DNA of 64,000 bases from Kibdelosporangium aridum (GTDB lineage Bacteria; Actinomycetota; Actinomycetes; Mycobacteriales; Pseudonocardiaceae): assembly GCF_900176515.1 (NCBI RefSeq), contig NZ_FWXV01000003.1, forward strand, positions 186,001-250,000, read 5' to 3'. The position numbers and the translations under genes are program-made. Shown piece by piece: positions 1-10,400 of the stretch (its first letter is position 1; each line of letters starts with the position of its first letter). A model generated the notes under the pieces. It was given only the letters and a program-made list of their open reading frames with translations, ran no database searches and was not told the DNA's origin.

Positions 1-238
1 ACGCTTGGGCCCGCTTGGACAACTCGGATCTGGCTATCGCGCCGAACGTCGACCGCGCGCGCCCTCCCGGCCCGACGGTTGCCCGTCTCGCCAGGGGCGG
101 TCACTTCTTAAGCTGGACTGCTTCCAAATTGCCGTCAATGGACACGTTTGCCCTAAGACCGAAGCATTCCCCCTAGGTCACAGGTATTCATCCCGGAAAG
201 CGGTACACCGCACGCGCCATGCCGATACGCTGACGGGC

Positions 239-1003
239 ATGACGACACGCGGGCGGCTAGGGTTCTGGTTTCCGTTGGCGCTGCTGGGTTTTCTGACACT
301 CGGCAATGCCGCGTTCATCCAGGACGGGTGGCGCCTGGACACGACCTTCTTCCCGAGTGACACGTCGACGGCCACGCTGTACGGCTTGGAAATGTCGCGG
401 GCTTATGAACAGCGACTGTTGTCGGTGGGCTCTCAGGTAGGCCCCTCAGGCTGGTTGTCCACGCCCAATCTCGAATACTGGATCTTCGGGACAGCATTCG
501 TCTTCCTTGCCGTGATCGCTTGGTACGCGCATGGATCGGGCCGAGTGCGACCGTTCGCCTTGGCCGCGGTGTGTGGCGTGGTGGCCGTTGTGGCGTTCTC
601 GTGCATGATGTGGATCGCCGAGCGGGCGCCGGAAGCGGCGCCGACGGTCGCCGGTTCGCTGCTCGCGATCGGACTGTGCGCCGCTGCCTGGGTCTACTTC
701 CAGTTGGGGCGCGGGAAGTCCGTTCTCACCGCGATCAGCGTGGTGACCGTAGCCGTCGGCGCGACGGGTCTGCTGGCCACATGGACGAGCTGCCGGGCCG
801 ACCAACTGCTCCTGGTCAGTGTGCTGGCTGTCCTGGCGTGGTGGGAACGCAGCCTGCTGGTCGCCGCACTCGCGGCCGTGCTCCTGGTCATCGGCGCCTT
901 GTCCTTGTCCACAGTGGTCCAGATCGTCCTGGTTGCAGGGTTGCTGTTTGTGTGTGCTTTCGTGACCCTCGCCCGGAGAGGCGGCCAGGTTCAAGCCGAG
1001 TAA
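239..1003 (+). CDS. Polytopic membrane protein of unknown function
   Basis: I do not recognise this 254-residue protein. It is built almost entirely of hydrophobic segments, about eight predicted transmembrane helices, starting with one right after the first basic residues (MTTRGRLGFWF). The loop between the first two helices (about residues 25-75) is the only sizeable hydrophilic part and probably lies outside. The frame stays open upstream almost to the window edge, but that stretch reads as arginine-rich non-coding sequence, so the ATG at 239 is preferred. The gene ends at a strong hairpin shared with the convergent peptidase gene. No catalytic motif was seen. Confidence 0.75.
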   Translation: MTTRGRLGFWFPLALLGFLTLGNAAFIQDGWRLDTTFFPSDTSTATLYGLEMSRAYEQRLLSVGSQVGPSGWLSTPNLEYWIFGTAFVFLAVIAWYAHGSGRVRPFALAAVCGVVAVVAFSCMMWIAERAPEAAPTVAGSLLAIGLCAAAWVYFQLGRGKSVLTAISVVTVAVGATGLLATWTSCRADQLLLVSVLAVLAWWERSLLVAALAAVLLVIGALSLSTVVQIVLVAGLLFVCAFVTLARRGGQVQAE

Positions 1004-1017
1004 CAGTTGCTTCTGGT

Positions 1018-1047
1018 GGGGAGGCTGCCCCGCGTGGCAGCCTCCCC
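1018..1047. terminator. Bidirectional hairpin terminator
   Basis: A perfect 12-bp inverted repeat (1018-1029 with 1036-1047) with a 6-base loop lies between the stops of two convergent genes at 1003 and 1054. There is no T-run, as is usual for actinomycete terminators. Confidence 0.8.
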
Positions 1048-1053
1048 ATGCTG

Positions 1054-1740
1054 TCAGGGCTTCTCGAAGTGCTGGTAGTCGATCGGAGTCGTCCAGTAGC
1101 CGCCCCAGTCCCAGCCACGGCTTTCGAACGCGCGTACGGTCGAGTCGTCGGCGTGGATCATGCCGGGGTCGTTGCGGGTGCGGTCGACGTAAGGTGCCCC
1201 GTTGGGCGGGTATACGTTGCCGCGGGACGAGATGTACGGGTTCTGTACCGGGTTGATGTCGATTGCGCGGCCGTATGAGTGGTTCGACCACGCCGTGCCG
1301 CCGGTGATACTGCGGCAGTTGAAGGCTGAGGTGTTGTTGGCCTCCATGGATTTGTCGTCGTCCGCGTCGTACTTCTCCACTGTCTCCATGCGTTCGATCG
1401 GGTACCTGTTGAAGTACAGGTCCGCGAACGTCCAAGTGATCTCGGTGGCAACGGCCTTCGCCACGATCAGCTCGCCCCGATGGACTTTGCCGTCGAAACC
1501 GAGCACGCTGAGGTTGATCAGCCGCAGCTGGTCCGGCCCGACCGGACACTCCGGCCGCCAGCTCTTGCCCAGCCGCTCGGCCGTCACCGGACTGATCACC
1601 GCGACGTAGGGCGGAAGTCCGCTCTCCGCCGGCGCGTCCAGCCGGATGTGCTGCTCGGACGCAGTGGCCGTCGCCCCAGTGCCCAGCCCCACAGATGCCG
1701 CGACAACCACTGTCGATATGAGTTTCGCAATTCTCCCCAT
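1054..1740 (-). CDS. Secreted M15-family (VanY/DD-peptidase-like) metallopeptidase
   Basis: Predicted exported peptidoglycan peptidase of 228 residues. An N-terminal signal peptide (MGRIAKLISTVVVAASVGLG) ends near an Ala-x-Ala site. The mature part carries the M15 zinc signature: a His-Ser-Tyr-Gly-x-Ala-Ile-Asp-Ile-Asn-Pro stretch followed by Asn-Pro-Tyr, and a C-terminal Trp-Asp-Trp-Gly-Gly segment leading to Asp-Tyr-x-His-Phe that supplies the last His ligand. Such enzymes cut D-Ala-D-Ala or L-Ala-D-Glu bonds in the cell wall. The frame runs upstream to 1881, but the ATG at 1740 gives a proper signal peptide. It stands alone on its strand. Confidence 0.88.
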   Translation of the reverse strand: MGRIAKLISTVVVAASVGLGTGATATASEQHIRLDAPAESGLPPYVAVISPVTAERLGKSWRPECPVGPDQLRLINLSVLGFDGKVHRGELIVAKAVATEITWTFADLYFNRYPIERMETVEKYDADDDKSMEANNTSAFNCRSITGGTAWSNHSYGRAIDINPVQNPYISSRGNVYPPNGAPYVDRTRNDPGMIHADDSTVRAFESRGWDWGGYWTTPIDYQHFEKP

Positions 1741-1921
1741 GCCTCCTACACGCCCGCTCGAGCACGCGAGGTTGGCAAGATCCGAGAATCTCCACTGTGG
1801 AAGGGGCCGGTTGGATCGGGCACATCCACCGATCGGTTGATTCCCGGTACACCGCGGTGGATGTCCCGGCTCAGCCGGCACGTCGATGTCCGGCCGCCGT
1901 CACGTCGGCAGGCTCAAGCCC

Positions 1922-3040
1922 ATGTTGCTGAATCAAACCCAACGGTCGCTCGCGCCAGATCTCGCGCGCGGGACGATGCTCGTCCTGGTCGCGTTGGCCA
2001 ACTCGACGTTCTACCTCTACGGCAGGCCTTACGGCCCGAGACAACATGTCTTCGAGCACGACATGCTCGACCGCGTCGTGAGCGTGCTCAACGTGACTTT
2101 GGTCGAGTTACGCGGATATCCGATGTTCGCGGCCATGTTCGCGTACGGCGTCGTGCAGATGCTCCGGCGCCTTCCGGACAACGACGGCAAAAAAGTCGTG
2201 CGGCGGCGACTCCGGTGGATGATCGCGTTCGGGTTCGTCCACGCCGTGCTGCTGTTCCCCGCTGACATCCTTGGCCTCTACGGGGTTCTGGGCTTCATTT
2301 TGCTGGCCTGCATGCGCGCCAAGGACCGGACGTTGCTGACTGTCGCCGCGTGGTGGCTCCTGGTCGTCGCCGTCGTCCAAGGCTTCGTCTACACCACGGC
2401 GTCGTACAGTGCCGATCGCGAGTTCTTCTGGTCTTTCGAGGTCGACGATCCCGTCACCGCGTTGCTCCTGCGCCCGCTGGAATGGGTGTTCACCCCGTTC
2501 GGCATTCTCGGTGTCGGCAGTGCCGCCTTGGTTGGCATCTGGGCGGCGCGGCGCGGTGTGCTAGCCGCGCCTGAGCAGCATCGCGCTTTGCTGACACGGG
2601 CTGCCGTCATCGGGCTCGCGTTGGCGGTGGTCGGTGGATTGCCGATGGGCCTTGTAGTCGGCCGGTTCTGGACGCCGACGTCCGAGGTGGTCATGTGGAC
2701 GCTGTCAGCTCTGCACTCGGTCACCGGCGTGGCTGGCGGACTGGGTTACGCCGCGCTGATCGGTCTGTTCGTGACCAAGAAACGGAGCGGGCCGGTCGTC
2801 AGGGCCATCAGTGCGTGCGGGCAACGCTCGCTCAGCTGCTATCTGTTCCAGTCGGTGGTGTTCGTGGCGCTGCTGATGCCGTACACGCTGGGGTTGGGTG
2901 GCGTGCTGGGGTCAGCCGAGGTCGCGTTGGTCGCCATCGGCACGTGGCTGGTCTCTGTGCTGCTCGCCGACCAGTTGCGGCGGATGGGCAAGCGCGGCCC
3001 GGCGGAGGTTTTGTTGCGAAGCCTGACGTACCGGCGCTGA
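1922..3040 (+). CDS. DUF418 (YeiB-like) membrane protein
   Basis: Integral membrane protein of about 372 residues resembling the DUF418/YeiB family: an initial helix after Ala-Pro-Asp-Leu-Ala-Arg-Gly, several central helices, and a C-terminal block containing Ser-Cys-Tyr-Leu-x-Gln-Ser typical of the family. About nine transmembrane segments are visible. The family's role is unsettled; acyl-transfer-like or transport roles have been suggested for relatives. The ATG at 1922 is preferred over one at 1886 because the family motif begins just after it. The sensor kinase gene follows after 18 bases, so the three genes up to 4869 may be one operon. Confidence 0.85.
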   Translation: MLLNQTQRSLAPDLARGTMLVLVALANSTFYLYGRPYGPRQHVFEHDMLDRVVSVLNVTLVELRGYPMFAAMFAYGVVQMLRRLPDNDGKKVVRRRLRWMIAFGFVHAVLLFPADILGLYGVLGFILLACMRAKDRTLLTVAAWWLLVVAVVQGFVYTTASYSADREFFWSFEVDDPVTALLLRPLEWVFTPFGILGVGSAALVGIWAARRGVLAAPEQHRALLTRAAVIGLALAVVGGLPMGLVVGRFWTPTSEVVMWTLSALHSVTGVAGGLGYAALIGLFVTKKRSGPVVRAISACGQRSLSCYLFQSVVFVALLMPYTLGLGGVLGSAEVALVAIGTWLVSVLLADQLRRMGKRGPAEVLLRSLTYRR

Positions 3041-3058
3041 ACTGAAAGGCTGGGCAGC

Positions 3059-4237
3059 GTGACGTCGGTGGAACAGCAACTGGAACGACGATGGAACCTG
3101 GCCTGGGCGCTCGCTCCGTACGCGTTGCTCGCCCTGGCGTGCGCCTTGTCGGTGGCGTTCGATCCGACCAGTTGGGGCCATCGACTGATCAGCTTGGCCA
3201 TCGCGGCCGGGTTGGGGCTGTGGCACGGATGGTTCATCGTCGCGCATCCACAGTGGTGGGAACGCAGGATCGTGGCGATGCCGGTGTACTTCGTCGGCCT
3301 GCTGGTGTTCACGTCGGTGCTTGTATTGCGGAGCGACAGTTTCCAGCTGTTCGTGCCTATGTGTTACGTGCTCGCGTTCGTCGCCCTACCTGGGTGGTGG
3401 GCGTATGTCGGTGTGGTCCTCGCGAACACCCCGTGGTTCGTGCTCACTGGGCCCGACGTGCTCAATTTCGCCGTGGTCACGCCCTTCGCCGCGTTGCTCG
3501 GCTGGTCCATCCGCACGATGGAAAAGGAGGCGATCAGGCGACGGGAGACGAACAGCAGGCTCGTCGCCGTGGCCGCGGAGAACGCCAAGCTGCACGCACT
3601 GCTGCTGGAACGAGCCAAGGAAACCGGGATCGCGGAGGAACGTGCCCGGATGGCCCGCGAGATCCACGACACGGTCGCACAAGGGCTGACCGGGATCGTC
3701 ACTCAACTGGAGGCCGCCGAGGCGCTGACTCCCGCAGGCCCGGCGCGTAGCCGACTCGACACGGCCCGGCAGCTGGCACGGACCAGCCTCGTCGAGGTCC
3801 GCAGGTCAATCGAAGCCCTGCGGCCCGGCCCGCTGCACGACACGCGGCTCAGCGACGCGGTGGAACAAGCCGTGGCAACGTGGCGTGCGCAGCACGACAT
3901 CCCGGCGACGACGTTCACCATGACCGGAACGCCTCAGCCGATGCACGCCGAAGTCGAAGTCACGATCCTGCGCGCTGTGCAGGAAACACTGGCCAATGCG
4001 AGCAGGCACGCGAAGGCACAACGAGTCGACGTCACACTGTCGTACATGGAGGATGTGATCGTGCTCGACGTACGCGACGACGGAACCGGCTTCGACCCTC
4101 AGTCGGTCAACGGATTCGGGCTCACCGCGATGCGTCAACGCGTGCGCTCACTATCCGGCACAGTGGAGATCGAGTCCGCGCCCGGAACGGGAACGGCGGT
4201 CAGCGTCAGTGTGCCGATGATCGAGGTGGACCAATGA
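3059..4237 (+). CDS. Two-component sensor histidine kinase (NarL/DesK type)
   Basis: Membrane sensor kinase of 392 residues starting at GTG. Residues 1-150 form about five transmembrane helices with no large extracellular domain. The HisKA_3 dimerisation helix holds the phospho-acceptor His near residue 203 in Met-Ala-Arg-Glu-Ile-His-Asp-Thr-Val-Ala-Gln-Gly. The ATPase domain follows, with an N-box (Glu-Thr-Leu-Ala-Asn-Ala-Ser-Arg-His-Ala) and a G1 box (Asp-Asp-Gly-Thr-Gly-Phe). Its stop overlaps the start of the response regulator, so the two are translationally coupled partners. The signal sensed cannot be read from the sequence. Confidence 0.95.
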   Translation: MTSVEQQLERRWNLAWALAPYALLALACALSVAFDPTSWGHRLISLAIAAGLGLWHGWFIVAHPQWWERRIVAMPVYFVGLLVFTSVLVLRSDSFQLFVPMCYVLAFVALPGWWAYVGVVLANTPWFVLTGPDVLNFAVVTPFAALLGWSIRTMEKEAIRRRETNSRLVAVAAENAKLHALLLERAKETGIAEERARMAREIHDTVAQGLTGIVTQLEAAEALTPAGPARSRLDTARQLARTSLVEVRRSIEALRPGPLHDTRLSDAVEQAVATWRAQHDIPATTFTMTGTPQPMHAEVEVTILRAVQETLANASRHAKAQRVDVTLSYMEDVIVLDVRDDGTGFDPQSVNGFGLTAMRQRVRSLSGTVEIESAPGTGTAVSVSVPMIEVDQ

Positions 4238-4869
4238 CGCCGATACGTCTTGTGATTGTCGACGACCACCCCGTCGTGCGTGACGGCCTGCGCGGCATGC
4301 TCGGCACGCAACCCGACTTCGAGATCGTCAACGAGGCCGCGTCGGGTGCTGAAGCTTTGACCGTGGTCGAGGCAAGCCAGCCCGATGTCGTGCTGACGGA
4401 CCTGCGTATGCCGGAGCCCAGCGGTGCCACGCTGATCCGCCTTCTGCGGGAACGCGTTCCCTCCGCCCGGGTATTGGTGTTGACCACGCACGACACGGAC
4501 TCCGACGTGTTGCCCGCCGTCGAAGCCGGCGCGATCGGATACCTGCTCAAAGATGCGCCGCGGGAAGAGCTTTTCCGCGCTGTTCGGGCCGCGGCTCGCA
4601 ACGAGAGCGTGCTTTCCCCTTCGGTGGCAGCGCTTCTGCTCAGTCGGGTCCGTCCACAAAAGCCACTGACTGCCGCGCAGCTGAGTGCCAGGGAGCGTGA
4701 GGTCCTCACGTTGATCGCGCAGGGCAAGACCAACCGGGAGGCCGCAGCCGCGCTGTACATCAGCGAGGCCACCGTGAAAACGCACCTGCTGCACATCTAC
4801 GCCAAGCTTGAGGTACCCGACCGGGCCTCCGCGGTGGCCACGGCTTACCAGCGCGGCATCATCACCTGA
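4234..4869 (+). CDS. LuxR/NarL-family response regulator
   Basis: DNA-binding response regulator of 211 residues. The receiver domain has the acidic pair Asp10-Asp11, the phospho-acceptor Asp56 in Val-Leu-Thr-Asp-Leu-Arg-Met-Pro, and the conserved Lys in Leu-Leu-Lys-Asp-Ala. A LuxR-type helix-turn-helix occupies about residues 150-195 (Leu-Ser-x-Arg-Glu-x-Glu-Val-Leu, then Ala-Thr-Val-Lys-Thr-His). ATGA overlap with the kinase stop (4234-4237) sets the start. It is the cognate partner of the upstream kinase; targets are unknown, though autoregulation of the operon is common in this family. Confidence 0.96.
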   Translation: MTPIRLVIVDDHPVVRDGLRGMLGTQPDFEIVNEAASGAEALTVVEASQPDVVLTDLRMPEPSGATLIRLLRERVPSARVLVLTTHDTDSDVLPAVEAGAIGYLLKDAPREELFRAVRAAARNESVLSPSVAALLLSRVRPQKPLTAAQLSAREREVLTLIAQGKTNREAAAALYISEATVKTHLLHIYAKLEVPDRASAVATAYQRGIIT

Positions 4870-4944
4870 GCTGGATCGGCAGCGTGAAATTTGCAGGACT
4901 GGCCGGCCAGCGAGGTCGACGACCCCGCTGGCGGCACGCTCAAG

Positions 4945-5526
4945 TCAGGCATCGTCGTGCTGAGGTACCGCGCACGTTGAGGCCTCGACCACCTTGGCCC
5001 GGTAGTCGTCCCACCACGCCTTGTCCACGGGTGGCATGAAGTCGTTGCCCTCCCGCAGACCCACGGATCCGTCGACGAGTTCCCGCACGATGTCGGCGTG
5101 TCCGGCATGCCGGTTCGCCTCGGCGATCACATGCACCAGAACACGATGCAGCGTGGGTTTGCTGTCCGGCCACCATTCCACGTTGCCGACGGTCTCCAGC
5201 GGGAGTTCCTCGATCGTGGTGTCCGCGTGGGCGCACGCGCGTTGGTAGACGCCGACGATGTACGAACGCGACTCGTCGGCCGTCGCCCACATGTCCATGT
5301 TCGGATCGGCGTCCCGCCGGAACCACGCCACTTCTTCGGGGAAGTGACGGTCGAAGGCGTAGCCGAAGTAGAGCAGTTCGACCGTCGTCAGATGTTTGAC
5401 GAGACCGAGCAGGTTCGTGCCGGTCGGGGTGAGTGGGCGGCGGATGTCGTGGTCGGACAGTCCGTGCAGCTTCCAGACCATGACGTTCCGGATATCCCGC
5501 AGGTAGTGGTGCAGATCTTCTTTCAT
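4945..5526 (-). CDS. DinB/DUF664-family protein
   Basis: A 193-residue protein of the DinB-like four-helix-bundle superfamily. Recognisable parts are the start (Leu-Leu-Gly-Leu-Val-Lys-His-Leu), a His-rich middle and Ile-Ala-Glu-Ala-Asn-Arg-His-Ala-Gly-His-Ala-Asp, giving the usual three-His metal site. Relatives are metal-dependent thiol S-transferases (mycothiol or bacillithiol) or uncharacterised. The start lies only 39 bases from the divergent sigma-factor start, so their promoters must overlap and co-regulation is plausible. Confidence 0.9.
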   Translation of the reverse strand: MKEDLHHYLRDIRNVMVWKLHGLSDHDIRRPLTPTGTNLLGLVKHLTTVELLYFGYAFDRHFPEEVAWFRRDADPNMDMWATADESRSYIVGVYQRACAHADTTIEELPLETVGNVEWWPDSKPTLHRVLVHVIAEANRHAGHADIVRELVDGSVGLREGNDFMPPVDKAWWDDYRAKVVEASTCAVPQHDDA

Positions 5527-5565
5527 GCCCAGTGAGACGGCGGTCGTACGGCAGAATCGTCGGTT

Positions 5566-6501
5566 GTGAGCGAAGTTTTTCTTCAGCGAGCGCGGCAAGG
5601 CGATGACGAGGCGTTCACGCGCCTGGTCGAGCCGTTGCGCCGGGAGTTGCACGCGCACTGCTACCGCATGCTCGGCTCGACGCATGACGCGGACGACGCG
5701 CTGCAGGACACGCTCATCAAGGCTTGGCGCAAGCTCGGCTCGTTCGAGGGTCGTAGCTCGCTGCGGACGTGGCTGTACACCGTGGCCACCCGCACGTGCC
5801 TCGACATCGCCGAAACCCGGGGCAAACGGGCCATGCCGATGGATATCGGCCCGGCGAGTGAGCACACCGTGCTGGACCAAAGCGCGCTGGAGATCGCGTG
5901 GCTGGAGCCGTACCCGGATGCGCGTTACGAGCAGCGCGAGGGCGTCGAACTGGCGTTTGTCGCCGCGCTGCAGCACTTGCCGGGCAATCAGCGCGCCGCG
6001 TTGGTCCTCTTCGAGGTGCTGAAGTTCTCCGCGGCCGAGATCGCGGAGATCATGGACACGTCAACGGCTTCCGTGAATTCCGCGCTGGCGCGGGCACGCA
6101 AGATCATCGCGGAGAAGGCCCCATCCCGCACTGAGCAGCAAGGCGATGCGGCGTTGAAGGAGATTGTCGCCAAGTACTCGAGCGCCTTGGAGCGCGGGGA
6201 CGCCGCCGCCCTGGTCGCGCTGCTGACCGAGGACGTCACGTGGTCCATGCCGCCGCTCCCGGCTTGGTACAGCGGCATCGACGCGGTCATGGGACACGCC
6301 ATCAAGGTGCCGTTCACCTGCGGGTCGTGGCAGCACGTGGCGATCAGCGCCAACGGGCAGCCAGCCGTGGCCGGTTACCTCAACGGCCAGGCATGGTCGA
6401 TCAACGTGTTCACGATGAGAGGTGACCGGATCGCCGAGATCACGTCGTTCATCGGGCCGGAGCACTTCCGGCAGTTCGAGTTGCCCGCGTCACTGCCCTG
6501 A
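5566..6501 (+). CDS. ECF sigma factor with C-terminal SnoaL-like domain (SigG-like)
   Basis: RNA polymerase sigma factor of 311 residues starting at GTG. Region 2 covers about residues 10-75 (His-Cys-Tyr-Arg-Met-Leu-Gly, then Asp-Asp-Ala-Leu-Gln-Asp-Thr). Region 4 covers about 130-185 (Leu-Pro-Gly-Asn-Gln-Arg-Ala, then Asp-Thr-Ser-Thr-Ala-Ser-Val-Asn-Ser-Ala-Leu). The last 110 residues form an NTF2/SnoaL-like domain, as in the TIGR02960/SigG group of sigma factors that lack a classic anti-sigma factor; the tail is thought to modulate activity. No anti-sigma gene is adjacent. A paralogue lies at 23349-24272. Confidence 0.93.
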   Translation: MSEVFLQRARQGDDEAFTRLVEPLRRELHAHCYRMLGSTHDADDALQDTLIKAWRKLGSFEGRSSLRTWLYTVATRTCLDIAETRGKRAMPMDIGPASEHTVLDQSALEIAWLEPYPDARYEQREGVELAFVAALQHLPGNQRAALVLFEVLKFSAAEIAEIMDTSTASVNSALARARKIIAEKAPSRTEQQGDAALKEIVAKYSSALERGDAAALVALLTEDVTWSMPPLPAWYSGIDAVMGHAIKVPFTCGSWQHVAISANGQPAVAGYLNGQAWSINVFTMRGDRIAEITSFIGPEHFRQFELPASLP

Positions 6502-7417
6502 TCAGACGGCTGTAGGAAGCAAGCATCTCGTCACGGTCGAAGGTGCTCAGCGTGATCAGCAGCTCGTCGGCCTCGGGCAGCTGGTCCAGAGCCGCGATGA
6601 CTTCGTCCTCGGTGCCGTAGATCTGGCCTTGCAGGCCACGCTCAACCCGCTCCCGTTCGCGCGGGCTCATGTCGATGCTCTCGACGGGCTGCAGGGGCGG
6701 GAAAACGCCGTGTGAGCGGGAGTACACCATGGACCACGCCTCGGGCAGCAGCAGCCGCTTGGCCTGCTCGGCGGTGTCCGCGACGGCGACATTCACCGCC
6801 AGGATCACGTACGGATCGCGTGACCGCTCCCGGTAACGGGCGACCGTCGGCTCGATCTTCGGGCCGCCCACCACCACGGGAAGGCCCAGGTCAGCGGCGA
6901 TGTCAGCGCCCGCACCGGTCGCGAGAACGAAGGCAGGCACCCGAAGACCCTCCGCCGGGTACGCATGCACACCGTCATGACCGTCGGTGAAGTAGCCCAG
7001 CAGGTCCTTCACCTGGGCGCCGAAATCCTCCGCCGCGTCCTTGTCCCGGCCAAGAGCCCGCCGCACACCATCGGTGAACCCGACAGAACGCCCAAGACCC
7101 ATATCGATACGACCGGGAAAAAGCGACTCAAGCACCCCGAACTGCTCAGCGACCACCAGCGCCTGGTGGTTGGGCAACATCACACCGCCCGTGCCAACCC
7201 GGATCGTCGACGTGGCCGCCGCGATCGCCGACGCGAGCACAGTCGGCGCCGACCCGGCCACACCGGGCACGCTGTGGTGCTCGGAAACCCAGAACCGGTG
7301 ATACCCCAGCGCTTCGGCCTGTTGCGCGAACCGCACGGTGTCCCGCAACGCCTGCGCATTGCTCTTGCCCACCCGATTGCTCGAACGGTCCAGAATGGAC
7401 AACTTGGCCGGTATCAC
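6449..7417 (-). CDS. LLM-class flavin-dependent oxidoreductase
   Basis: Bacterial luciferase-like monooxygenase of about 322 residues (TIM barrel using FMN or F420). Family marks are the start (Ile-Pro-Ala-Lys-Leu-Ser-Ile-Leu-Asp), Trp-Val-Ser-Glu-His-His, Arg-Val-Gly-Thr-Gly-Gly-Val-Met-Leu-Pro-Asn-His and Gly-Leu-Gly-Arg-Ser. The start is uncertain: GTG at 7417 fits the family start, while an upstream GTG at 7465 lies 6 bases after the double-ATPase stop. Its 3' end overlaps the convergent sigma-factor gene by 53 bases. It trails the four-gene cassette on the same strand, but nothing about it suggests a part in that system. The substrate is unknown. Confidence 0.88.
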   Translation of the reverse strand: MIPAKLSILDRSSNRVGKSNAQALRDTVRFAQQAEALGYHRFWVSEHHSVPGVAGSAPTVLASAIAAATSTIRVGTGGVMLPNHQALVVAEQFGVLESLFPGRIDMGLGRSVGFTDGVRRALGRDKDAAEDFGAQVKDLLGYFTDGHDGVHAYPAEGLRVPAFVLATGAGADIAADLGLPVVVGGPKIEPTVARYRERSRDPYVILAVNVAVADTAEQAKRLLLPEAWSMVYSRSHGVFPPLQPVESIDMSPRERERVERGLQGQIYGTEDEVIAALDQLPEADELLITLSTFDRDEMLASYSRLIRAVTRATRTAGSAPAR

Positions 7418-7471
7418 ACCAAGGTCAACGCGTCCGCGCCACGCGCATTCCCCAGCGTCGCGCACGCCACG

Positions 7472-10400
7472 TCACTCATTGTTCCGGCGAGCGCGATCGA
7501 TGATCTCGTCGGACGTCAACGCACTACGTGGGTGATGTGTCAGGCACCAGGGGGTGCGTACCTTCTGAAAGGCGATGCCCTCGCCGGTCACATAGAACTC
7601 CGCAGCCGACAGCCGCCCGAGATCCGGCAGGTCCCGGCCCTTTGCCCGAGCCAAATCCCGTGCTGCCTCGATATGCGTCGGATGGTTCAAGCGTCCGAAG
7701 AACTGGGTCGTCGCGTTGCCGGATACCTGGTTGTGGATGGCTTTCGGCGCCTGAGTGGCAAGGATCAAGCCAAGGCCGAACTTCCTGGCCTGCTGCGCCA
7801 GCCTGATGCTGCTGGCTGTGCTGGGCGTCTTTCCGGTCGCCGGAGCCAGTTCTTGCGCCTCGTCCATCACCAGCAAACCGCCGAGCGGCCGGTCACCTGC
7901 GGGGTTGCGCTTGACCCAGCTGAACAGCTCCAGCTGAAGCTGGTTGACGAAGATCTGTTTTTGCTCGGGTGCTGCCAGTGCTTCGAGGTTGATCACCGAC
8001 ACGCGGGCACGCTTGCCCGCCGCGGGTGTGAACAGAACTCCCGGATCGATCTTGTCGATCTTGTCGTCCAGCAGGGGGTCGTTCACCATCTCGGCGCGCA
8101 GGCTCTGCGCCAATGGTGCGGCAATGCTGGCAGCACCTGTCAGATTGCTCACGCCTTCAGGCAGATCGGTAAGGATGTTGATCAATCCGGTCATGCTCCG
8201 GCCGCCGCAGCGTGCGTAGTGCTCGATCGCCTGCGTCAGCACAGCTTTGCCCCATTTGGCTTTGTCTGTATTGCCGTCGACCCGCGCTCTCGGTGCGAGC
8301 GCGGCCGCTGCCTCCCGCACTGCGAATTCAAACTCATCCGCATTGTCGAGCACGCTGGCGAAATCCGGCAACGGTTCGAACGCAAGCGGCCGTCCACCTG
8401 GACGACCTGGCGTCCACACCACCACATCGGTGTCACGCAAGTACTCGTCTGCCTTGTCTTTGTCCTCGGCCACAGGCAACTCGGGCCACGCGTCACCAAG
8501 CCTGGCGAGGTCACTGTTCGGATCGAGCACGATCGACGAGACGCCAAGCAGCGCACACTCCTCGACAAGCCGCCGGATGAGCACGGTCTTACCGGAACCC
8601 GATCCGGCGAAGATCACGACGTGCTTGCGCAGCGACTCAAGCGGAACACTCACCGACGACTGGTCGGCAAGTAGCCGGCCAACCGGCACTCGCGCCGCAC
8701 CATCAGAGTCGTCCGCGGGCTGAGTCGATCTGACCGGTTCGGCGTCCTCGATCAACGCTTCGACGTCCACCGGAAGGACCGCGGAGAACAACTCCGTTCT
8801 GCTTGCGGGTCGTTGAGCGATCAGCCAGTCGGACAGGCCCGGTTTCGCCTCGCTCAGCATTTGTCGCAGGGCGTGGAACGTTCTCAAGTCGTCCTCGGTG
8901 ATCGGCACCGACGCGCCGCCGGTCTTCTCGACATTGGACAGCAACCGCCGGGTCTCCTGTCCGCGGGACCAATCGATGTTTCGGATCAGGATCAATGCCC
9001 GGCCAGGGACGCCGAGGTTGATACCGGCCGCGTCGCAGGCCTTGTCAAGCCTGGGGAATGCTCCTTGCGCACGGGGGTGTGCGATGGCCCGGAACGACCA
9101 GTGGGCCTGATCATCGGTCTCCTTGTCCAGGATGAGGCGCAGCCGCGCGTGTAAGGGTGGCTTCGCGCCCGGTGCTGGATCCACCGACCAGGATTGCCCT
9201 GGTCCACGCTCGGTAACCCAGGCCGTCAGCCCCGCGAAGAGCAGCGCCGGCATCACCCGGTTCTCCAGATCTGGGTTCAGCGGCGCCAGAATGTCAGCGT
9301 CCTGCTTCAACTTGGCGAACCGGGTATCGAACAGTTCGTAGTCGACATCCGGCGTTGGTGCAGGCAGCGTGACGGACTCTTCGCCGAAACTTTCGGCGAA
9401 GCTCGTCAGCTCAGTCACCTTTCCGCGTTGGACACAGGTCTGGGCATGCTGGGAGATGCTGGTCAGCACCTGCCGAGGTGTATAGGCCTTGACATCGTCG
9501 AAAGCAGAAGGGGCCACCGGCCACGTTGGATGTGGAGGGGTGAAACCGATCCGCTCATACGCTTGCCCCAGCCGCGCGGTCACCAACTCCCTGCCCAGTT
9601 CGACGTCTGTGATCCTGGACAATTCGGGGGCCAGCGTGAATCGATCAGGGACCGACGCGGTGGCCGTCGTCTCGATGAGAGTCCATGACTGTGGCAGACA
9701 TGCAACGATCGTCAGTGTCCGCCTGGTCACCTCACGTAGATGCATCAGACCGTCCGCGATCTCCGCGATCTGCCTGTCAACCACCCCCGCGACAGCCGAT
9801 TTTTGAGCCAGCGTCACCAGGGTGTCGATCTGGTCGATAGCGACGACGCTGGGCCCGGTGAGGCCAAGCAGCTTGGACACGTCGGACACCACCCGGCGTG
9901 CCTCATGTGGCTTTGCCCGAAAGCCCCAACGGCGACGGTCTTCCTCTCGCATTTCACCCGACGACGTCAGGTAGTCATACCCGACATTCGCTTCCCGCAC
10001 ATCGACAGACGCTGCCAACGCCAGAGCACGCGCCGCATCTTGGCATTCCATCGCGACTTGCCGGTTGAGCCCTCGCAATGAGCCAACGAATTCATCGAGT
10101 CCGCCCGGTGTCAACGGTGCATTGCCGATGATCGCATCGGTCAGCGACGGCAGAACACCCGCAGCAGTACAGAGCCTGCGTAGGAAGGTGGACAGTTGGC
10201 TCAACCCGTCTTCGCCGTCGCGACCCAGCCCCTGCAACAGCGCTTCCGAGGCATTTGCCCAAAATCCACTGCCATCACCCAGATTGCTCAGGAAGAAGTA
10301 GCCGCCTTCGCGTGCCATCTGTTGGCGTACCCAGCCGAGTATGTGTGTCTTACCCGCGCCGGCGCGGCCGCTCAGCACGACACCGATCGGGCTAGGCCCG

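Noticed and set aside
6965..8674. Long plus-strand open frame opposite the LLM and ATPase genes
   Set aside because: Shadow frame; the minus strand carries Walker motifs and luciferase-family motifs.
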